The translations under genes were made by a program, and so were the position numbers. This document shows, piece after piece, positions 43,314 through 52,945 of a DNA stretch of 64,000 nucleotides. Location: NCBI GenBank assembly GCA_021151765.1, contig JAGKWR010000008.1:1-64000 (forward strand), in the 5' to 3' direction. The notes under the pieces were generated by a model. That model saw only the letters and a list, made by a program, of their open reading frames with translations. It ran no database searches and had not been told where the DNA came from. The DNA comes from Alphaproteobacteria bacterium (GTDB lineage Bacteria > Pseudomonadota > Alphaproteobacteria > Rickettsiales > UBA1997). How positions within the stretch are numbered: position 1 is the stretch's first letter; every line of letters starts with the position of its first letter.

Positions 43314-44609
43314 TTAATATTTGTAATTATCATTTTTGAATGGACCAGAAACGTCCACGCTGATGTACTCAGCTTGTTTTTTGTTTAATTTAGTTAACTT
43401 CACGCCAAGTTTTTCAAGATGTAAAAGCGCAACCTTTTCGTCTAATTCTTTTGGCAGAATATAAACTTTATTTTCGTATTTTTGGTAATTATTCCACAAT
43501 TCAATTTGCGCCATAACTTGATTTGTGAAACTTGCTGACATCACAAAAGCGCTGTGTCCAGTCGCACATCCCAAATTCAATAATCTACCTTCAGCAAGCA
43601 AAATAATTCTTTTACCATCTGGAAAAGTAACTTGATCAACTTGTGGTTTAATGTTAGTCCACTTCAAATTACGCAACCCTTCAACTTGGATTTCATTGTC
43701 AAAGTGACCAATATTCCCAACGATAGCGCAATCTTTCATCGCGCGCATGTGATCAACTGTAATAATATCAACGTTACCAGTTGTAGTAACAAAAATATCA
43801 GCTTGTGAAACCACATCTTCTATAGTCAAAACTTGGTATCCAGCCATTGCAGCTTGCAGAGCGCAAATTGGATCGATTTCGGTAACGACAACTCTTGCAC
43901 CTTGTGATTTAAAGGCTTCAGCACAACCTTTGCCAACGTTTCCGTAACCACAAATTACCACCATTTTACCGGCGATCATCACGTCTGTTGCACGTTTAAC
44001 GCCGTCAATCACGCTTTCTTTACAACCATAAAGATTGTCAAATTTCGACTTGGTAACAGCATCATTTACGTTGATTGCCGGTACTTTCAATTTACCTTCT
44101 TTCTCCATTTGATAAAGACGCGCTACACCAGTCGTGGTCTCTTCTGATAAGCCTTTGATTTCTTTTAAAATTTCTGGATATTCTTCGTGAATCATTTTGG
44201 TTAAATCACCGCCGTCATCTAAAATCATGTTTGGAACCCAACCAGCTTTACCAATGATGGTTTGGCGAATACACCAATCATATTCTTCTTCAGTTTCACC
44301 TTTCCATGCAAAAACCGGAATACCAGCGGCAGCGATTGCAGCAGCGGCTTGATCAACTGTTGAAAAAATATTACAAGATGACCAACGCACTTCTGCACCC
44401 AAGAAAACAAGAGTTTCAATCAACACTGCGGTTTCAATAGTCATGTGCAAACAACCAACAATCTTAGCACCTTTGAGCGGCTGAGAATTGCCATATTCAC
44501 GACGCAAAGACATCAAACCCGGCATTTCATTTTCAGCCAAAGTAATTTCTTTTCTGCCCCAAGCAGCCAAGGCAATATCTTTCACTTTATAGTCAGTAAA
44601 GTTTGTCAT
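43314..44609 (-). CDS. ahcY: Adenosylhomocysteinase
   Basis: Splits S-adenosylhomocysteine into homocysteine and adenosine, relieving product inhibition of methyltransferases. The 431 residues include CLHMTIETAVLIETL, the substrate block NVNDAVTKSKFDNLYGC, the NAD motif VVICGYGNVGKGCAEAFK and the terminal DKYKY-like end, here KNDNYKY. Length and motifs are normal. Confidence 0.97.
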   Translation of the reverse strand: MTNFTDYKVKDIALAAWGRKEITLAENEMPGLMSLRREYGNSQPLKGAKIVGCLHMTIETAVLIETLVFLGAEVRWSSCNIFSTVDQAAAAIAAAGIPVFAWKGETEEEYDWCIRQTIIGKAGWVPNMILDDGGDLTKMIHEEYPEILKEIKGLSEETTTGVARLYQMEKEGKLKVPAINVNDAVTKSKFDNLYGCKESVIDGVKRATDVMIAGKMVVICGYGNVGKGCAEAFKSQGARVVVTEIDPICALQAAMAGYQVLTIEDVVSQADIFVTTTGNVDIITVDHMRAMKDCAIVGNIGHFDNEIQVEGLRNLKWTNIKPQVDQVTFPDGKRIILLAEGRLLNLGCATGHSAFVMSASFTNQVMAQIELWNNYQKYENKVYILPKELDEKVALLHLEKLGVKLTKLNKKQAEYISVDVSGPFKNDNYKY

Positions 44610-44675
44610 TTTTTTAAAAATTAAAATTGGTTGCGGGCTCGCAAAAAAAACATCATCTCAGAAAATTTTCCGAGA

Positions 44676-45434
44676 CTAAATAGAAAGAGGAGGAAAAAGC
44701 ATCAGCCACAAATATGGCAAGATCAAAGCATATCCAAAATTGTTACGATTTTTCTTAATTGGAACTTCTAAAATTAACAATGCGGTGATGATCATCATAA
44801 CAGCAAAAAAGTAGAAAAAGAAAAGTTGCAACTTCATGCAAATTGCCGCGACTAAAATGAATTTCGTGTAGTCAAAAGATTGATCTTGATTGGCAAACAT
44901 TCCGGACGTTTTTTTGTAAAAAACTTGGTAAAAAAACACGGCAAAAGCAACGCCAATCGCAGCTGAAAAAATTGCGTCAATCATATTTTGCTCTTGTAGA
45001 ACACGGCAGGCCAAACCGATAGTTACAATCAAGTTCAAGACTTCTTGCGGAAAAATTCGGTGAGTAAAATCAGTTGTAAGAAGTATTACGCAGCTAACGC
45101 AAATAATTGAATAAGCGATAAATTCTTGCGACAAGCCAAACTTCAAATAACACAAAACAAACAAAGAAGTTGTTGCTAACTCAACAAAAAGATGGGTGCG
45201 TGGAATTTTAATTTTACAACTGCGGCATTTGCCCAAAGTAAAAATCCAATTCAATAAAGGGATCAACTCACGAGTTCTAATAATTGTGCTACAACTTGGA
45301 CAACGTGATTTGGGACCAAAGTAACGACCAAAACAAGATTCTCTCAAGGGCAACCGATACGCAAAAAGAGTAGCATAAGATCCAAAAATAGCCCCTAAAG
45401 CAATTGCCACTACTAACCCGAATATATTTTCCAT
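44676..45434 (-). CDS. Prepilin peptidase (divergent)
   Basis: A 252-residue polytopic membrane protein of the PilD/GspO family, which cuts prepilin leaders and may methylate the new N-terminus. The N-terminal domain keeps FAYRLPLRE and two CxxC pairs (RCPSCS; GKCRSCKI), then LIPLLNW. The first catalytic Asp is in LLTTDFTHRIFP. The second is expected in a GxGDxK motif; here only a loose FDYTKF is seen, so activity is likely but not certain. Its substrates are probably the two pilins about 2-4 kb away. Confidence 0.82.
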   Translation of the reverse strand: MENIFGLVVAIALGAIFGSYATLFAYRLPLRESCFGRYFGPKSRCPSCSTIIRTRELIPLLNWIFTLGKCRSCKIKIPRTHLFVELATTSLFVLCYLKFGLSQEFIAYSIICVSCVILLTTDFTHRIFPQEVLNLIVTIGLACRVLQEQNMIDAIFSAAIGVAFAVFFYQVFYKKTSGMFANQDQSFDYTKFILVAAICMKLQLFFFYFFAVMMIITALLILEVPIKKNRNNFGYALILPYLWLMLFPPLSI

Positions 45435-45492
45435 AATTTATTGAAATTTGGTTATCTTAATTGCTAGTAATTTATGGCCTCAAATTAACTTA

Positions 45493-46023
45493 CTATTGCT
45501 TTTGCAAGTACAAAATAACATCAGCACGATCCTGCGGTTTTTTCAAACCGGCAAATCCCATTTTAGTACCTGGTAAATAATCTTTTGGTTTGGTGATGAA
45601 AGCATTGATTGATTCTGCATCCCACGCACCACCTTTAGCTTTCATCGCATCAGAATATGAGAAAGCTGTTGCACCTCTTGCACGACCAACAACACCGTAA
45701 AGATTAGGACCAACTTTTGCCGCCTCACCTTTTCCAACCGAGTGACAAGTTGCACATTTTTTAAACACTTTTGCACCACGATCAAAATCTGCTGTCGCCA
45801 TCATTGTAGCTAAATCAACAACTTTTTCTTCTTGTTTAGCTACAGGTTTTCCGTCAGATGAAACTGGAATTTCGAAACCTCTTTTGACGACTGGTTTTTC
45901 GTTGTAAGTCACATTAGCAAAAACAACGGCAAAAATTGCAACAGCGGCAGAAATACCAAGTGCCTTACCTAAAACTTCCAAATTTTCTTTTTGGCTTTCC
46001 AAAATTTTTTTAATCTTTTTCAT
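45493..46023 (-). CDS. Membrane-anchored cytochrome c (CycM/c552 type)
   Basis: A 176-residue class I cytochrome c with an uncleaved membrane anchor (about residues 20-40), a linker, and a haem domain. Haem-binding motif Cys90-Ala-Thr-Cys93-His94 and axial Met155 in GTKMGF are visible, along with GPNLYGVVGR. CycM-type proteins carry electrons from the bc1 complex to cytochrome oxidase. The gene starts three bases after the stop of prs. Confidence 0.93.
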   Translation of the reverse strand: MKKIKKILESQKENLEVLGKALGISAAVAIFAVVFANVTYNEKPVVKRGFEIPVSSDGKPVAKQEEKVVDLATMMATADFDRGAKVFKKCATCHSVGKGEAAKVGPNLYGVVGRARGATAFSYSDAMKAKGGAWDAESINAFITKPKDYLPGTKMGFAGLKKPQDRADVILYLQKQ

Positions 46024-46026
46024 GGT

Positions 46027-46959
46027 TTATTCGAACAAAGTTGAAACTGATTTTTCTTGAGAAATGTTGCGCACCGCTTCTCCGATAAGATCTGCGATGT
46101 TAATAATTTTAATATTTTTGGTCGATAAAGTGATTTCTGAAGGTTCAATTGAGTTAGTGATCACCAAGTTTTTCAGCTTAGAAGCAGCAATTTTTTCACC
46201 AGCTTTTCCTGACAAAATTCCGTGAGTAATGTAAGCTGAAACTGACAATGCGCCTTTGTCGATAATTGCGGCAGCAGCGTTACACAAAGTTCCGCCAGAA
46301 TCGACCATATCGTCAACAATGATACAATGTTTGCCTTCGACATCGCCGATAATGTTCATGACTTCGCTGACTCCAGCTTTTGGACGACGTTTATCAACAA
46401 TTGCTAATTCTGAGCCGATTTTACTGGCGATTGCGCGAGCGCGTGCAACTCCGCCAACGTCTGGAGAAACCACAACTAAATTTTCTAAATCAAAATTTTC
46501 TTTGATGTGACGCACAAAAACTGGTGCAGCATAAAGATTATCAACTGGAATATCGAAGAAGCCTTGGATTTGACCAGCATGTAAATCAACTGTTAAAACA
46601 CGATCAGCACCAGCAGTTGTAATAATGTTGGCTACAACTTTTGCTGAAATTGGTGTTCTTGGCGCAGCTTTACGATCTTGACGCGCATAACCAAAATAAG
46701 GAATTACAGCCGTGATTCTACGAGCTGAAGCACGACGCAAAGCATCAATAACAATCAACAATTCCATGATGTTGTCGTTGGCTGGAAAGCAAGTTGATTG
46801 TACTACAAAAATATCCTCACCACGCACATTTTCTTTGATCTCAACAAAAACTTCTTTGTCGGCGAATTTTTTTACTTCAGCATCAACCAAGTTAAGGCCA
46901 AGATATTTAGCAATTTCCTGCGCCAAAGTTCTATTGCTGTTACAAGCGAGAAGTTTCAT
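46027..46959 (-). CDS. prs: Ribose-phosphate pyrophosphokinase
   Basis: Makes PRPP from ribose 5-phosphate and ATP for nucleotides, histidine and NAD. About 310 residues from the preferred start, which gives the usual MKLLACNSNRTLAQEIA. A longer reading from 47034 adds 25 atypical residues. Family marks: FADKEVFVEI, IPYFGYARQDRK, TVDLHAGQIQGFFDIPVDNL (in parts) and the PRPP loop IIVDDMVDSGGTL. It is divergent from hemJ. Confidence 0.96.
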   Translation of the reverse strand: MKLLACNSNRTLAQEIAKYLGLNLVDAEVKKFADKEVFVEIKENVRGEDIFVVQSTCFPANDNIMELLIVIDALRRASARRITAVIPYFGYARQDRKAAPRTPISAKVVANIITTAGADRVLTVDLHAGQIQGFFDIPVDNLYAAPVFVRHIKENFDLENLVVVSPDVGGVARARAIASKIGSELAIVDKRRPKAGVSEVMNIIGDVEGKHCIIVDDMVDSGGTLCNAAAAIIDKGALSVSAYITHGILSGKAGEKIAASKLKNLVITNSIEPSEITLSTKNIKIINIADLIGEAVRNISQEKSVSTLFE

Positions 46960-47052
46960 ATTTTTGTTTGAATTTGAAAATGTAATGGGGAAATTTGTGT
47001 GCCGCACAGTATTTTCAGCAAGTCCAAATATCAACTTTTTTTTACCCTAAAA

Positions 47053-47487
47053 ATGGAAGAAATCGAACTTTACGACATAGTCAAAATTTTACATATTATC
47101 TCTGTAATTTCATGGTTCGCCGGTCTTTTGTATTTGCCGCGTATTTTTGTTTATCACACACAAGTTCAAAGCGGATCTGAAACTGATAAAATTTTCCAAA
47201 CAATGGAATATCGCTTGTTGCGCTTCATCATGACTCCGGCGATGTTGGCGGTTTTCGCTTTTGGTTTTTATCTCGCGTCACAAATTGGTTTTGAGTTGGT
47301 TTGGTTACAAATCAAAATGACTTTGGCATTAATTTTGGCGGGATATCACGGATTTTTGTCAAAATGTCGTAAAAATTTCGCTAAAGGTGAGAATAAATAC
47401 AGCCAAAAATTTTATCGCCTCATCAACGAAGTTCCAACAGTGATAATGATTTGTATCGTTACTTTGGTAATTTTGAAACCTTTCTAA
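47053..47487 (+). CDS. hemJ: Protoporphyrinogen IX oxidase HemJ
   Basis: HemJ oxidises protoporphyrinogen IX to protoporphyrin IX in haem synthesis. About 144 residues with four membrane helices. The conserved opening is KILHIISVISWFAGLLYLPR with the essential His, followed by HTQ and the RLLRFIMTPAM block. The ATG at 47053 gives the typical short N-terminus; an earlier in-frame ATG adds 18 unusual residues. It is followed after one base by a D-Ala-D-Ala dipeptidase gene. Confidence 0.92.
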   Translation: MEEIELYDIVKILHIISVISWFAGLLYLPRIFVYHTQVQSGSETDKIFQTMEYRLLRFIMTPAMLAVFAFGFYLASQIGFELVWLQIKMTLALILAGYHGFLSKCRKNFAKGENKYSQKFYRLINEVPTVIMICIVTLVILKPF

Positions 47488-47488
47488 A

Positions 47489-48040
47489 ATGGAAAATTTA
47501 GTTGCGATCACGCAAGAAGAATTTGACGTCATTCTTGATTTACGTTATGCCTCAAACAACAACGTTTGCGGCCATAAAATGTATTCTTACCCTTTTTGTT
47601 ATTTACACGATTCTGCAATTGAGCCACTAAAAAAAGCTATCGCTGCCGCTAAAAATTTAGGATTAAAAATTAAAATTTTTGACGCTTTTCGCCCAATCGA
47701 AGTGCAAAAATATATGTTTGATAAATTTCCCGGTGATTTTGTTTCAAACCCTGAAAATGGCGTTATTCCTCACTGCCGCGGCGTTGCTGTTGATTTAACT
47801 TTATGCGATTTAGACGGCAATGAACTTGATATGGGTTCTGACTTTGACGAATTTTCGGATTTGGCTTATCATAATTGTCACAAAATTTCGGTCGAAGCTC
47901 AACGTAATCGTTTGATTTTGCTTGGCTTGATGAGTGCTGCTGGTTGGGATTTTTATTCCAAAGAGTGGTGGCATTATCAACTTTTCCAACCAAGAACTTT
48001 CAAAGTTGTAGAAAGCGACAACACTTTGGTTTCCTTATAA
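47489..48040 (+). CDS. D-alanyl-D-alanine dipeptidase (VanX/DdpX family)
   Basis: Zinc peptidase hydrolysing D-Ala-D-Ala. The 183 residues show the family order: YASNNNVCGHKMY, the arginine of DAFRPIEVQKYM, the zinc motif PHCRGVAVDLTL (His and Asp) and EWWHYQL (catalytic Glu and zinc His). Chromosomal members recycle D-Ala from peptidoglycan; the canonical SRHSRG-type Ser is replaced by Pro in PHCRG. There is no vanA or vanH, so resistance is not implied. It starts one base after hemJ. Confidence 0.9.
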   Translation: MENLVAITQEEFDVILDLRYASNNNVCGHKMYSYPFCYLHDSAIEPLKKAIAAAKNLGLKIKIFDAFRPIEVQKYMFDKFPGDFVSNPENGVIPHCRGVAVDLTLCDLDGNELDMGSDFDEFSDLAYHNCHKISVEAQRNRLILLGLMSAAGWDFYSKEWWHYQLFQPRTFKVVESDNTLVSL

Positions 48041-48063
48041 CTTTCTCACGAACAATAAAATTT

Positions 48064-51000
48064 CTATCCGTTTCTAGGATCATTTTGGTTGCCAGCAACT
48101 TGTTGATTATCCGCCAGCGCTGGAGGAGCTTCAACACCGCCAGCATTGCCATTATCTTCCCCTTGCAAATCTCCACCCACAGACGCGTTATCGTTTCCAA
48201 TAACATCTCTTTCACCCAGATACTCAGCACGTTTAGTTTCTTTTCCGGAACTTGCTCTATCAGATATTTTATCTCTAGTATGACCAGCACCTCTCAGTAC
48301 ACCTGGCACAATGTTTTTCTTCAACAATCCCATACCCCTTCTTTGAACTCCGCTAGCAGCTCCATAGGCATTTTTCATCATATCCGATGCTTTCATTGCA
48401 TTGCTAGACAAGCCGTCTCCTCCAACTAAAGTTTTAGCAAAATCTGTAATTTTATCCATAAAACTCATCAGAATGAAAAATAATATTGCCGCCTTGATTA
48501 AGGTTGCGACTTTAGTCTGATTCATATTTGCCAAAACTGGTAGTCCGATACCAATAACTTTTAACTGATCATTATTTTTAATAGAACCATTACTACCTGA
48601 AACTGGAGGATTAAAAATACAGTAAATACTTTTGTTGACTGATTCTCCCGAACAAACAACTTGTTTTGGCACATTTTTTCCATCACCAATAAAAGTAACA
48701 TCTCCCATCAAAACTGTATCAAAGAAAGTTAATACTATTCCCAAGTAAGCGAACAAAATCATCGGCTGCAACGCAAATCCCATTATATTTTTCCACCATT
48801 TCTCAAACATGCCTTTGGTTTTATTAAATAAAAACAAAGGGAACATTATTGGGGAGATATAGAAAAGTATTATGATTGACATGATCGACAGCACGAAAAT
48901 ATGTAAAGCGCGAATCACCAAGGCAATCAGGAAAAAAGCAAAAGCGAAGGTTGCCAATAAGAATACTATTCCCGCCCCACCAGTCAAAAAACCACCTAAT
49001 ATCATCATAACCATATTTGGAACAGACACTTCTATGCCATACCCCAAAGCACGAGCAATTTTACAATCTATCGTATCCCAAATCCTAATATATTCTTTTC
49101 CTGGTGGATAAGCGCCAAAACTGTAACGAGTCGACTCATTTGGATCAGCATAATTATAACGTGGAAACTGACAACCATCGAGTTTGGTTTGATCAACAGA
49201 GCTATCCGTAACATATTTTACGATTTCCGTTCCATCAGATAACTCGCCTTCTGTTTTAGTTGTTCCAGTCAAAGCTTCTGTTCGGAACATAATATCTGAG
49301 AGCTGAGCTGATCCGTCAATTATGCCATTTACAACCCAATTTTGCCATTCAACTCCAGTAGCAAAGTACATCACAATACCAATTTTGACAGCCAAAGGCA
49401 CTATTTTTTCTTTAGTGATTAGATTACTACCAATCAGGATTGATACGCCAAAAAACATTATGGCAATTGACAAAACCATCTTTATCACGTCTTGCAGAGA
49501 CTTCTGAATTCTAACCAAGAATGAATCACCAGATTGACCCAGAGTTTTTTGGTAAGAAGATAAACTCTCTCCCTTTTTATACTTAAAACCGCTGCTACAT
49601 TCACCGTTCAAATCAGGCGTTTCATTAGGATCCACACAAGACGTTGATCCAGCTCGATTAAAGAAAATATTTTGTATAGTTTCTTTAAAACATTGAGCCA
49701 TAGGTGCAGAGAATCCTCTTACATTGACCGGCACTAAATTTGATGCATAACCGTAGGTATTTTGAGAATCTCCACGTAAATCTTTACAAGATGAGTCGAA
49801 AAAGGCACCAGACAATGAACTTCTGGTAACGTAAGGTGAAATGGGTAAAATAGAACAATGATTCATATACTGACAATCATTATCCGTATTGTCCGCATCG
49901 TAAACTTCTGTACCACCGCCAACAGGATGATTATAAGGACAAACCGAATAAGTTTTAGCACATCCATAATTTTGTTTGGTTTTTGCTTTGTAGGCATCAA
50001 ACCAAATTCCTTTCACATTACATCTAGAGCCAATAGGACAAAAGGTATATTCATACTTATTGGTTAGTGAATCCGAACCATTACCGGCGTTTTCAATACA
50101 AACCACGCTTTTACTTCTCTTAACACAACAGTCATAAGCTTCTCGACCGGCTTTTATTTCTTCATCACTGCCCGTTGCTAGTAAAAACCTATAACAAGCA
50201 AAAATTGGAACTTCGTTAGAACCAGTCATGTAATATTTTAGGTTACTTCCATCATTATAACCCAATATTTCTCTTTTTCGGCTATCAGTCCAATTTGGTG
50301 CTTTACACGCTCCATCACCTTTATCTTCATATTCAATACCGCCAAAAATGAATTCTCGATATTCTTGATCAGCTAAATTAGGAACTACTGCACCGCTTGA
50401 ATACTTGTTTTGTAAATATTGTTTGTAAGAACCTTCATGACCTCCTTTTACCATGTCGGCGTTCCAAGTCTTCCAAGGAATATCACCTTTATATCCGCAG
50501 ATTCTTGATTTCTGATATGTACCATTGGCAACTCCGTAAGTTATTGCCAAATCTGCAACTGAAGCAGCAACAGATATATAAACTGACAATGAACTAGCAC
50601 AACAAGCCGCTGCATTAGCACAAGAAACTGGATTTTGTGGACCACATAAATTTGTTTGCTGAACACAATATGTTGAATCTTTTACCTGATCTTCAAGCAA
50701 CCTGGGAGAAAATGGAATACCAGTTGCAATAGATAGAACATATAATGGTCCTTCCATTTGATTCATGCATGCAACACCGGCAGCTGTTTTCCAACTCTGC
50801 AAACTTGCAGCAACTCTCGCTACATATGCTACACAAACGCCGTTGGTTAGTTCCCATTCTATATCTTGGTTCGTTCCAAAGGGATTAAAATTTAAATTTT
50901 CCGAAGTCGATTTTTTTGAAATTTCATTCCAACCACCACCTACACATCTGCTACCATTCCAACGCATATCTCTAACACCTTCATAAACAGCATAAGATTC

Positions 51001-51081
51001 TGAACTAATTGTTGTAAACAGAAGAGTTAAGCCAATTAGAGCGCATTTAGAGATGTATTGTAAGCGCTTAAGCAACATCAA
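48064..51081 (-). CDS. Second VirB6/TrbL-like type IV secretion protein
   Basis: A 1005-residue protein with a signal peptide (about 1-31, ending SESYA), a long Cys-rich extracytoplasmic domain (about 32-515), a polytopic VirB6-type core (about 530-900; VLSIAIMFFGVSILIGSNLI, FFILMSFMDKITDFAKTLVGG, in parts) and a hydrophilic tail. It is a distant paralogue of the protein at 15575-20197, with the same plan but without the coiled-coil tail. It begins 14 bases inside the 3' end of hisG and converges with the dipeptidase gene. It likely forms part of the inner-membrane channel of an rvh-like secretion system. Confidence 0.84.
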   Translation of the reverse strand: MMLLKRLQYISKCALIGLTLLFTTISSESYAVYEGVRDMRWNGSRCVGGGWNEISKKSTSENLNFNPFGTNQDIEWELTNGVCVAYVARVAASLQSWKTAAGVACMNQMEGPLYVLSIATGIPFSPRLLEDQVKDSTYCVQQTNLCGPQNPVSCANAAACCASSLSVYISVAASVADLAITYGVANGTYQKSRICGYKGDIPWKTWNADMVKGGHEGSYKQYLQNKYSSGAVVPNLADQEYREFIFGGIEYEDKGDGACKAPNWTDSRKREILGYNDGSNLKYYMTGSNEVPIFACYRFLLATGSDEEIKAGREAYDCCVKRSKSVVCIENAGNGSDSLTNKYEYTFCPIGSRCNVKGIWFDAYKAKTKQNYGCAKTYSVCPYNHPVGGGTEVYDADNTDNDCQYMNHCSILPISPYVTRSSLSGAFFDSSCKDLRGDSQNTYGYASNLVPVNVRGFSAPMAQCFKETIQNIFFNRAGSTSCVDPNETPDLNGECSSGFKYKKGESLSSYQKTLGQSGDSFLVRIQKSLQDVIKMVLSIAIMFFGVSILIGSNLITKEKIVPLAVKIGIVMYFATGVEWQNWVVNGIIDGSAQLSDIMFRTEALTGTTKTEGELSDGTEIVKYVTDSSVDQTKLDGCQFPRYNYADPNESTRYSFGAYPPGKEYIRIWDTIDCKIARALGYGIEVSVPNMVMMILGGFLTGGAGIVFLLATFAFAFFLIALVIRALHIFVLSIMSIIILFYISPIMFPLFLFNKTKGMFEKWWKNIMGFALQPMILFAYLGIVLTFFDTVLMGDVTFIGDGKNVPKQVVCSGESVNKSIYCIFNPPVSGSNGSIKNNDQLKVIGIGLPVLANMNQTKVATLIKAAILFFILMSFMDKITDFAKTLVGGDGLSSNAMKASDMMKNAYGAASGVQRRGMGLLKKNIVPGVLRGAGHTRDKISDRASSGKETKRAEYLGERDVIGNDNASVGGDLQGEDNGNAGGVEAPPALADNQQVAGNQNDPRNG

Positions 51082-51715
51082 ATTCTTTTATAAGCTGATT
51101 AATTTCATTGTTAGAAACTTTGAAGGAAGTTCGATTCACTACCAAATAAGAACTTACGTCGAGAATTTTTTTTAATTCAACCATTTGATTTTGCTCAAGT
51201 GTTTTTCCACTACTGACCAAATCTAAAATGAAATCGCACAAATTTAGTTGCGGCGCAATTTCAATTGAGCCGTTGAGTTTAATTGCCTCGACCTGAATTC
51301 CTAATTTCGAGAAATAATTTTGCGCAACATTAACATATTTTGTTGCCACTCGGATGTGACTTTTATTTTTCAAAAAATCTGTATCTTGCGTAGCAAAACT
51401 TGTTTTAGCCGCAATTGACAAACGACATTTTCCTATCCCTAAATCAAGAACCGGAAAAATTTCTTTCGAAGAGAACTCTTCTAAAACATCCAAACCACAA
51501 ATTCCAATATCTGCTGCCCCAAATTTAACAAAAGTTGCCACGTCAAAACTACGGACTTGCACTAATTCTAAATTTTCGCGATTTGTCGAAAAAACTAATT
51601 TGCGCGAAGATCCATCAAAAAATTCTTTTTCTGGAATCAAATTTATTTTGGTAAAAAGCGGTTTTAAATCTTCAAGAATGCGACCTTTCGGCACCGCCAT
51701 TAAAATTTTTTTCAT
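51068..51715 (-). CDS. hisG: ATP phosphoribosyltransferase, short form
   Basis: First step of histidine synthesis, joining ATP and PRPP. At 215 residues it is the short (HisGS) type without the C-terminal regulatory domain: VPKGRILEDLKPLF, DVATFVKFGAADIGICGLDVL, RVATKYVNVAQNYF and the PRPP-binding CDFILDLVSSGKTL. Short HisG normally needs HisZ for activity; none is in the window. It follows the outer-membrane protein gene by three bases and overlaps the VirB6-like gene by 14 bases. Confidence 0.94.
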   Translation of the reverse strand: MKKILMAVPKGRILEDLKPLFTKINLIPEKEFFDGSSRKLVFSTNRENLELVQVRSFDVATFVKFGAADIGICGLDVLEEFSSKEIFPVLDLGIGKCRLSIAAKTSFATQDTDFLKNKSHIRVATKYVNVAQNYFSKLGIQVEAIKLNGSIEIAPQLNLCDFILDLVSSGKTLEQNQMVELKKILDVSSYLVVNRTSFKVSNNEINQLIKEFDVA

Positions 51716-51718
51716 GTT

Positions 51719-52945
51719 TTAAAATGATTTTATGTAACGCAATAACGCACCAACGGAGTTGTTTTCATCAACGCTAGTTTTGTAATTGGTACGGAAATTT
51801 TTATAACCAATTTGGATTAATAATTTATCGAAGAAAGCGCTTTCGCCAAAATTATATCCCAACGAAATTTCCGATAAAGATTGATCATAACCATTATAAC
51901 CAAGTTGACTGTGAACCAAAGTTGTGTTGGCCAAAGTGACATTCCAATTACGATGAATTTCTGTAACTAAACTGGCATTATAATATTGTTCTCCAATGTC
52001 AGAATCACCGCCAACATTTTTCATGCGAACATATTCTAGCAAACTATCCAAAACTAAATTTTCCGAAATTGGGTAACGATAATTCATCGCCGCTGAATAG
52101 CCTTTTTGGTCAGCCGTTTTATTGATATTTCCCGAGTTTAAGTTGCTGTTAACGCCTAAATTTATGTACGAAAAATGGTAAGATAATTTTTCTTCTTTAC
52201 CGAAATCAAATAAGATATCCATCGACCCAACATAAGATTGCAATAATCCTGAAGCATCTCCGGCAGTTTTATTGTAAGGCGCACTTTGACTTAAAAGCGA
52301 GTTATTCAAGCTACTGCGATCGTTAGTAAAAGTGGCGAAACCAAAATTATATTGCCCCGTTTTTTGACGGCTCCCGACTTTGTAAGACAAGCCAGCACCA
52401 ACCTTTTGGGTTTGGCGATAATTATTGGCCAAATTTTGCGACCAAATTCCTCTTCCCCATTTCCAGTTCACACCAAAATTAGGGACGAATTTACCAGCCA
52501 AAACACTGAAATTTTTATTGGAGTAATTAGCAGTTATTTCTTCTGCGCGCAAAGCTTCATCAGCAAAATATCGATTCGAACCGTTGCTCGCCACAACGTT
52601 TCCACCTGCACTGTTAGTCGCAAATTGTGAATCATTTTTACTAACTTCGTCTAATCTAAACACACTTTGCAGCGAAAAATTTTGGCTAATTGCCAATTTA
52701 GAAGCGAAAATACTGCGCGCTGAAATGCTGTTGTAATTATTTTGTGACTGCGTGGAGTTGTAATTGTGATCAAAATTTAAATCTGTCACCAATCCGCCAT
52801 CCAAAGCTGGTTTGAAAATTCCGCTAGAATTTTCGTTGTTAATTTCCTCTTGAATTAATCCTTTCCAAATACCTTGCGTCAAATCTTCTTGCGCCAAAAC
52901 TGGGCAAGGCAAAAGTAGCAAAATAGTAAAAAATATTTTTTTCAT
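51719..52945 (-). CDS. Outer-membrane beta-barrel (porin-like) protein
   Basis: About 408 residues with a signal peptide (MKKIFFTILLLLPCPVLAQ). Alternating polar and aromatic residues run through the body, and the last residue is Phe (LLRYIKSF), the C-terminal signal of many outer-membrane barrels. Segments such as NFSVLAGKFVPNFGVNWKWG resemble proteins that sit in porin-like barrels of alphaproteobacteria. The substrate is unknown. A longer reading from 53002 is possible, but the ATG at 52945 gives a proper signal peptide. hisG follows after three bases. Confidence 0.78.
   Translation of the reverse strand: MKKIFFTILLLLPCPVLAQEDLTQGIWKGLIQEEINNENSSGIFKPALDGGLVTDLNFDHNYNSTQSQNNYNSISARSIFASKLAISQNFSLQSVFRLDEVSKNDSQFATNSAGGNVVASNGSNRYFADEALRAEEITANYSNKNFSVLAGKFVPNFGVNWKWGRGIWSQNLANNYRQTQKVGAGLSYKVGSRQKTGQYNFGFATFTNDRSSLNNSLLSQSAPYNKTAGDASGLLQSYVGSMDILFDFGKEEKLSYHFSYINLGVNSNLNSGNINKTADQKGYSAAMNYRYPISENLVLDSLLEYVRMKNVGGDSDIGEQYYNASLVTEIHRNWNVTLANTTLVHSQLGYNGYDQSLSEISLGYNFGESAFFDKLLIQIGYKNFRTNYKTSVDENNSVGALLRYIKSF

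Noticed and set aside
47944..48429. 161-codon open frame on the plus strand over the end of the dipeptidase and VirB6-like genes
   Set aside because: It overlaps two real genes and has no family features.
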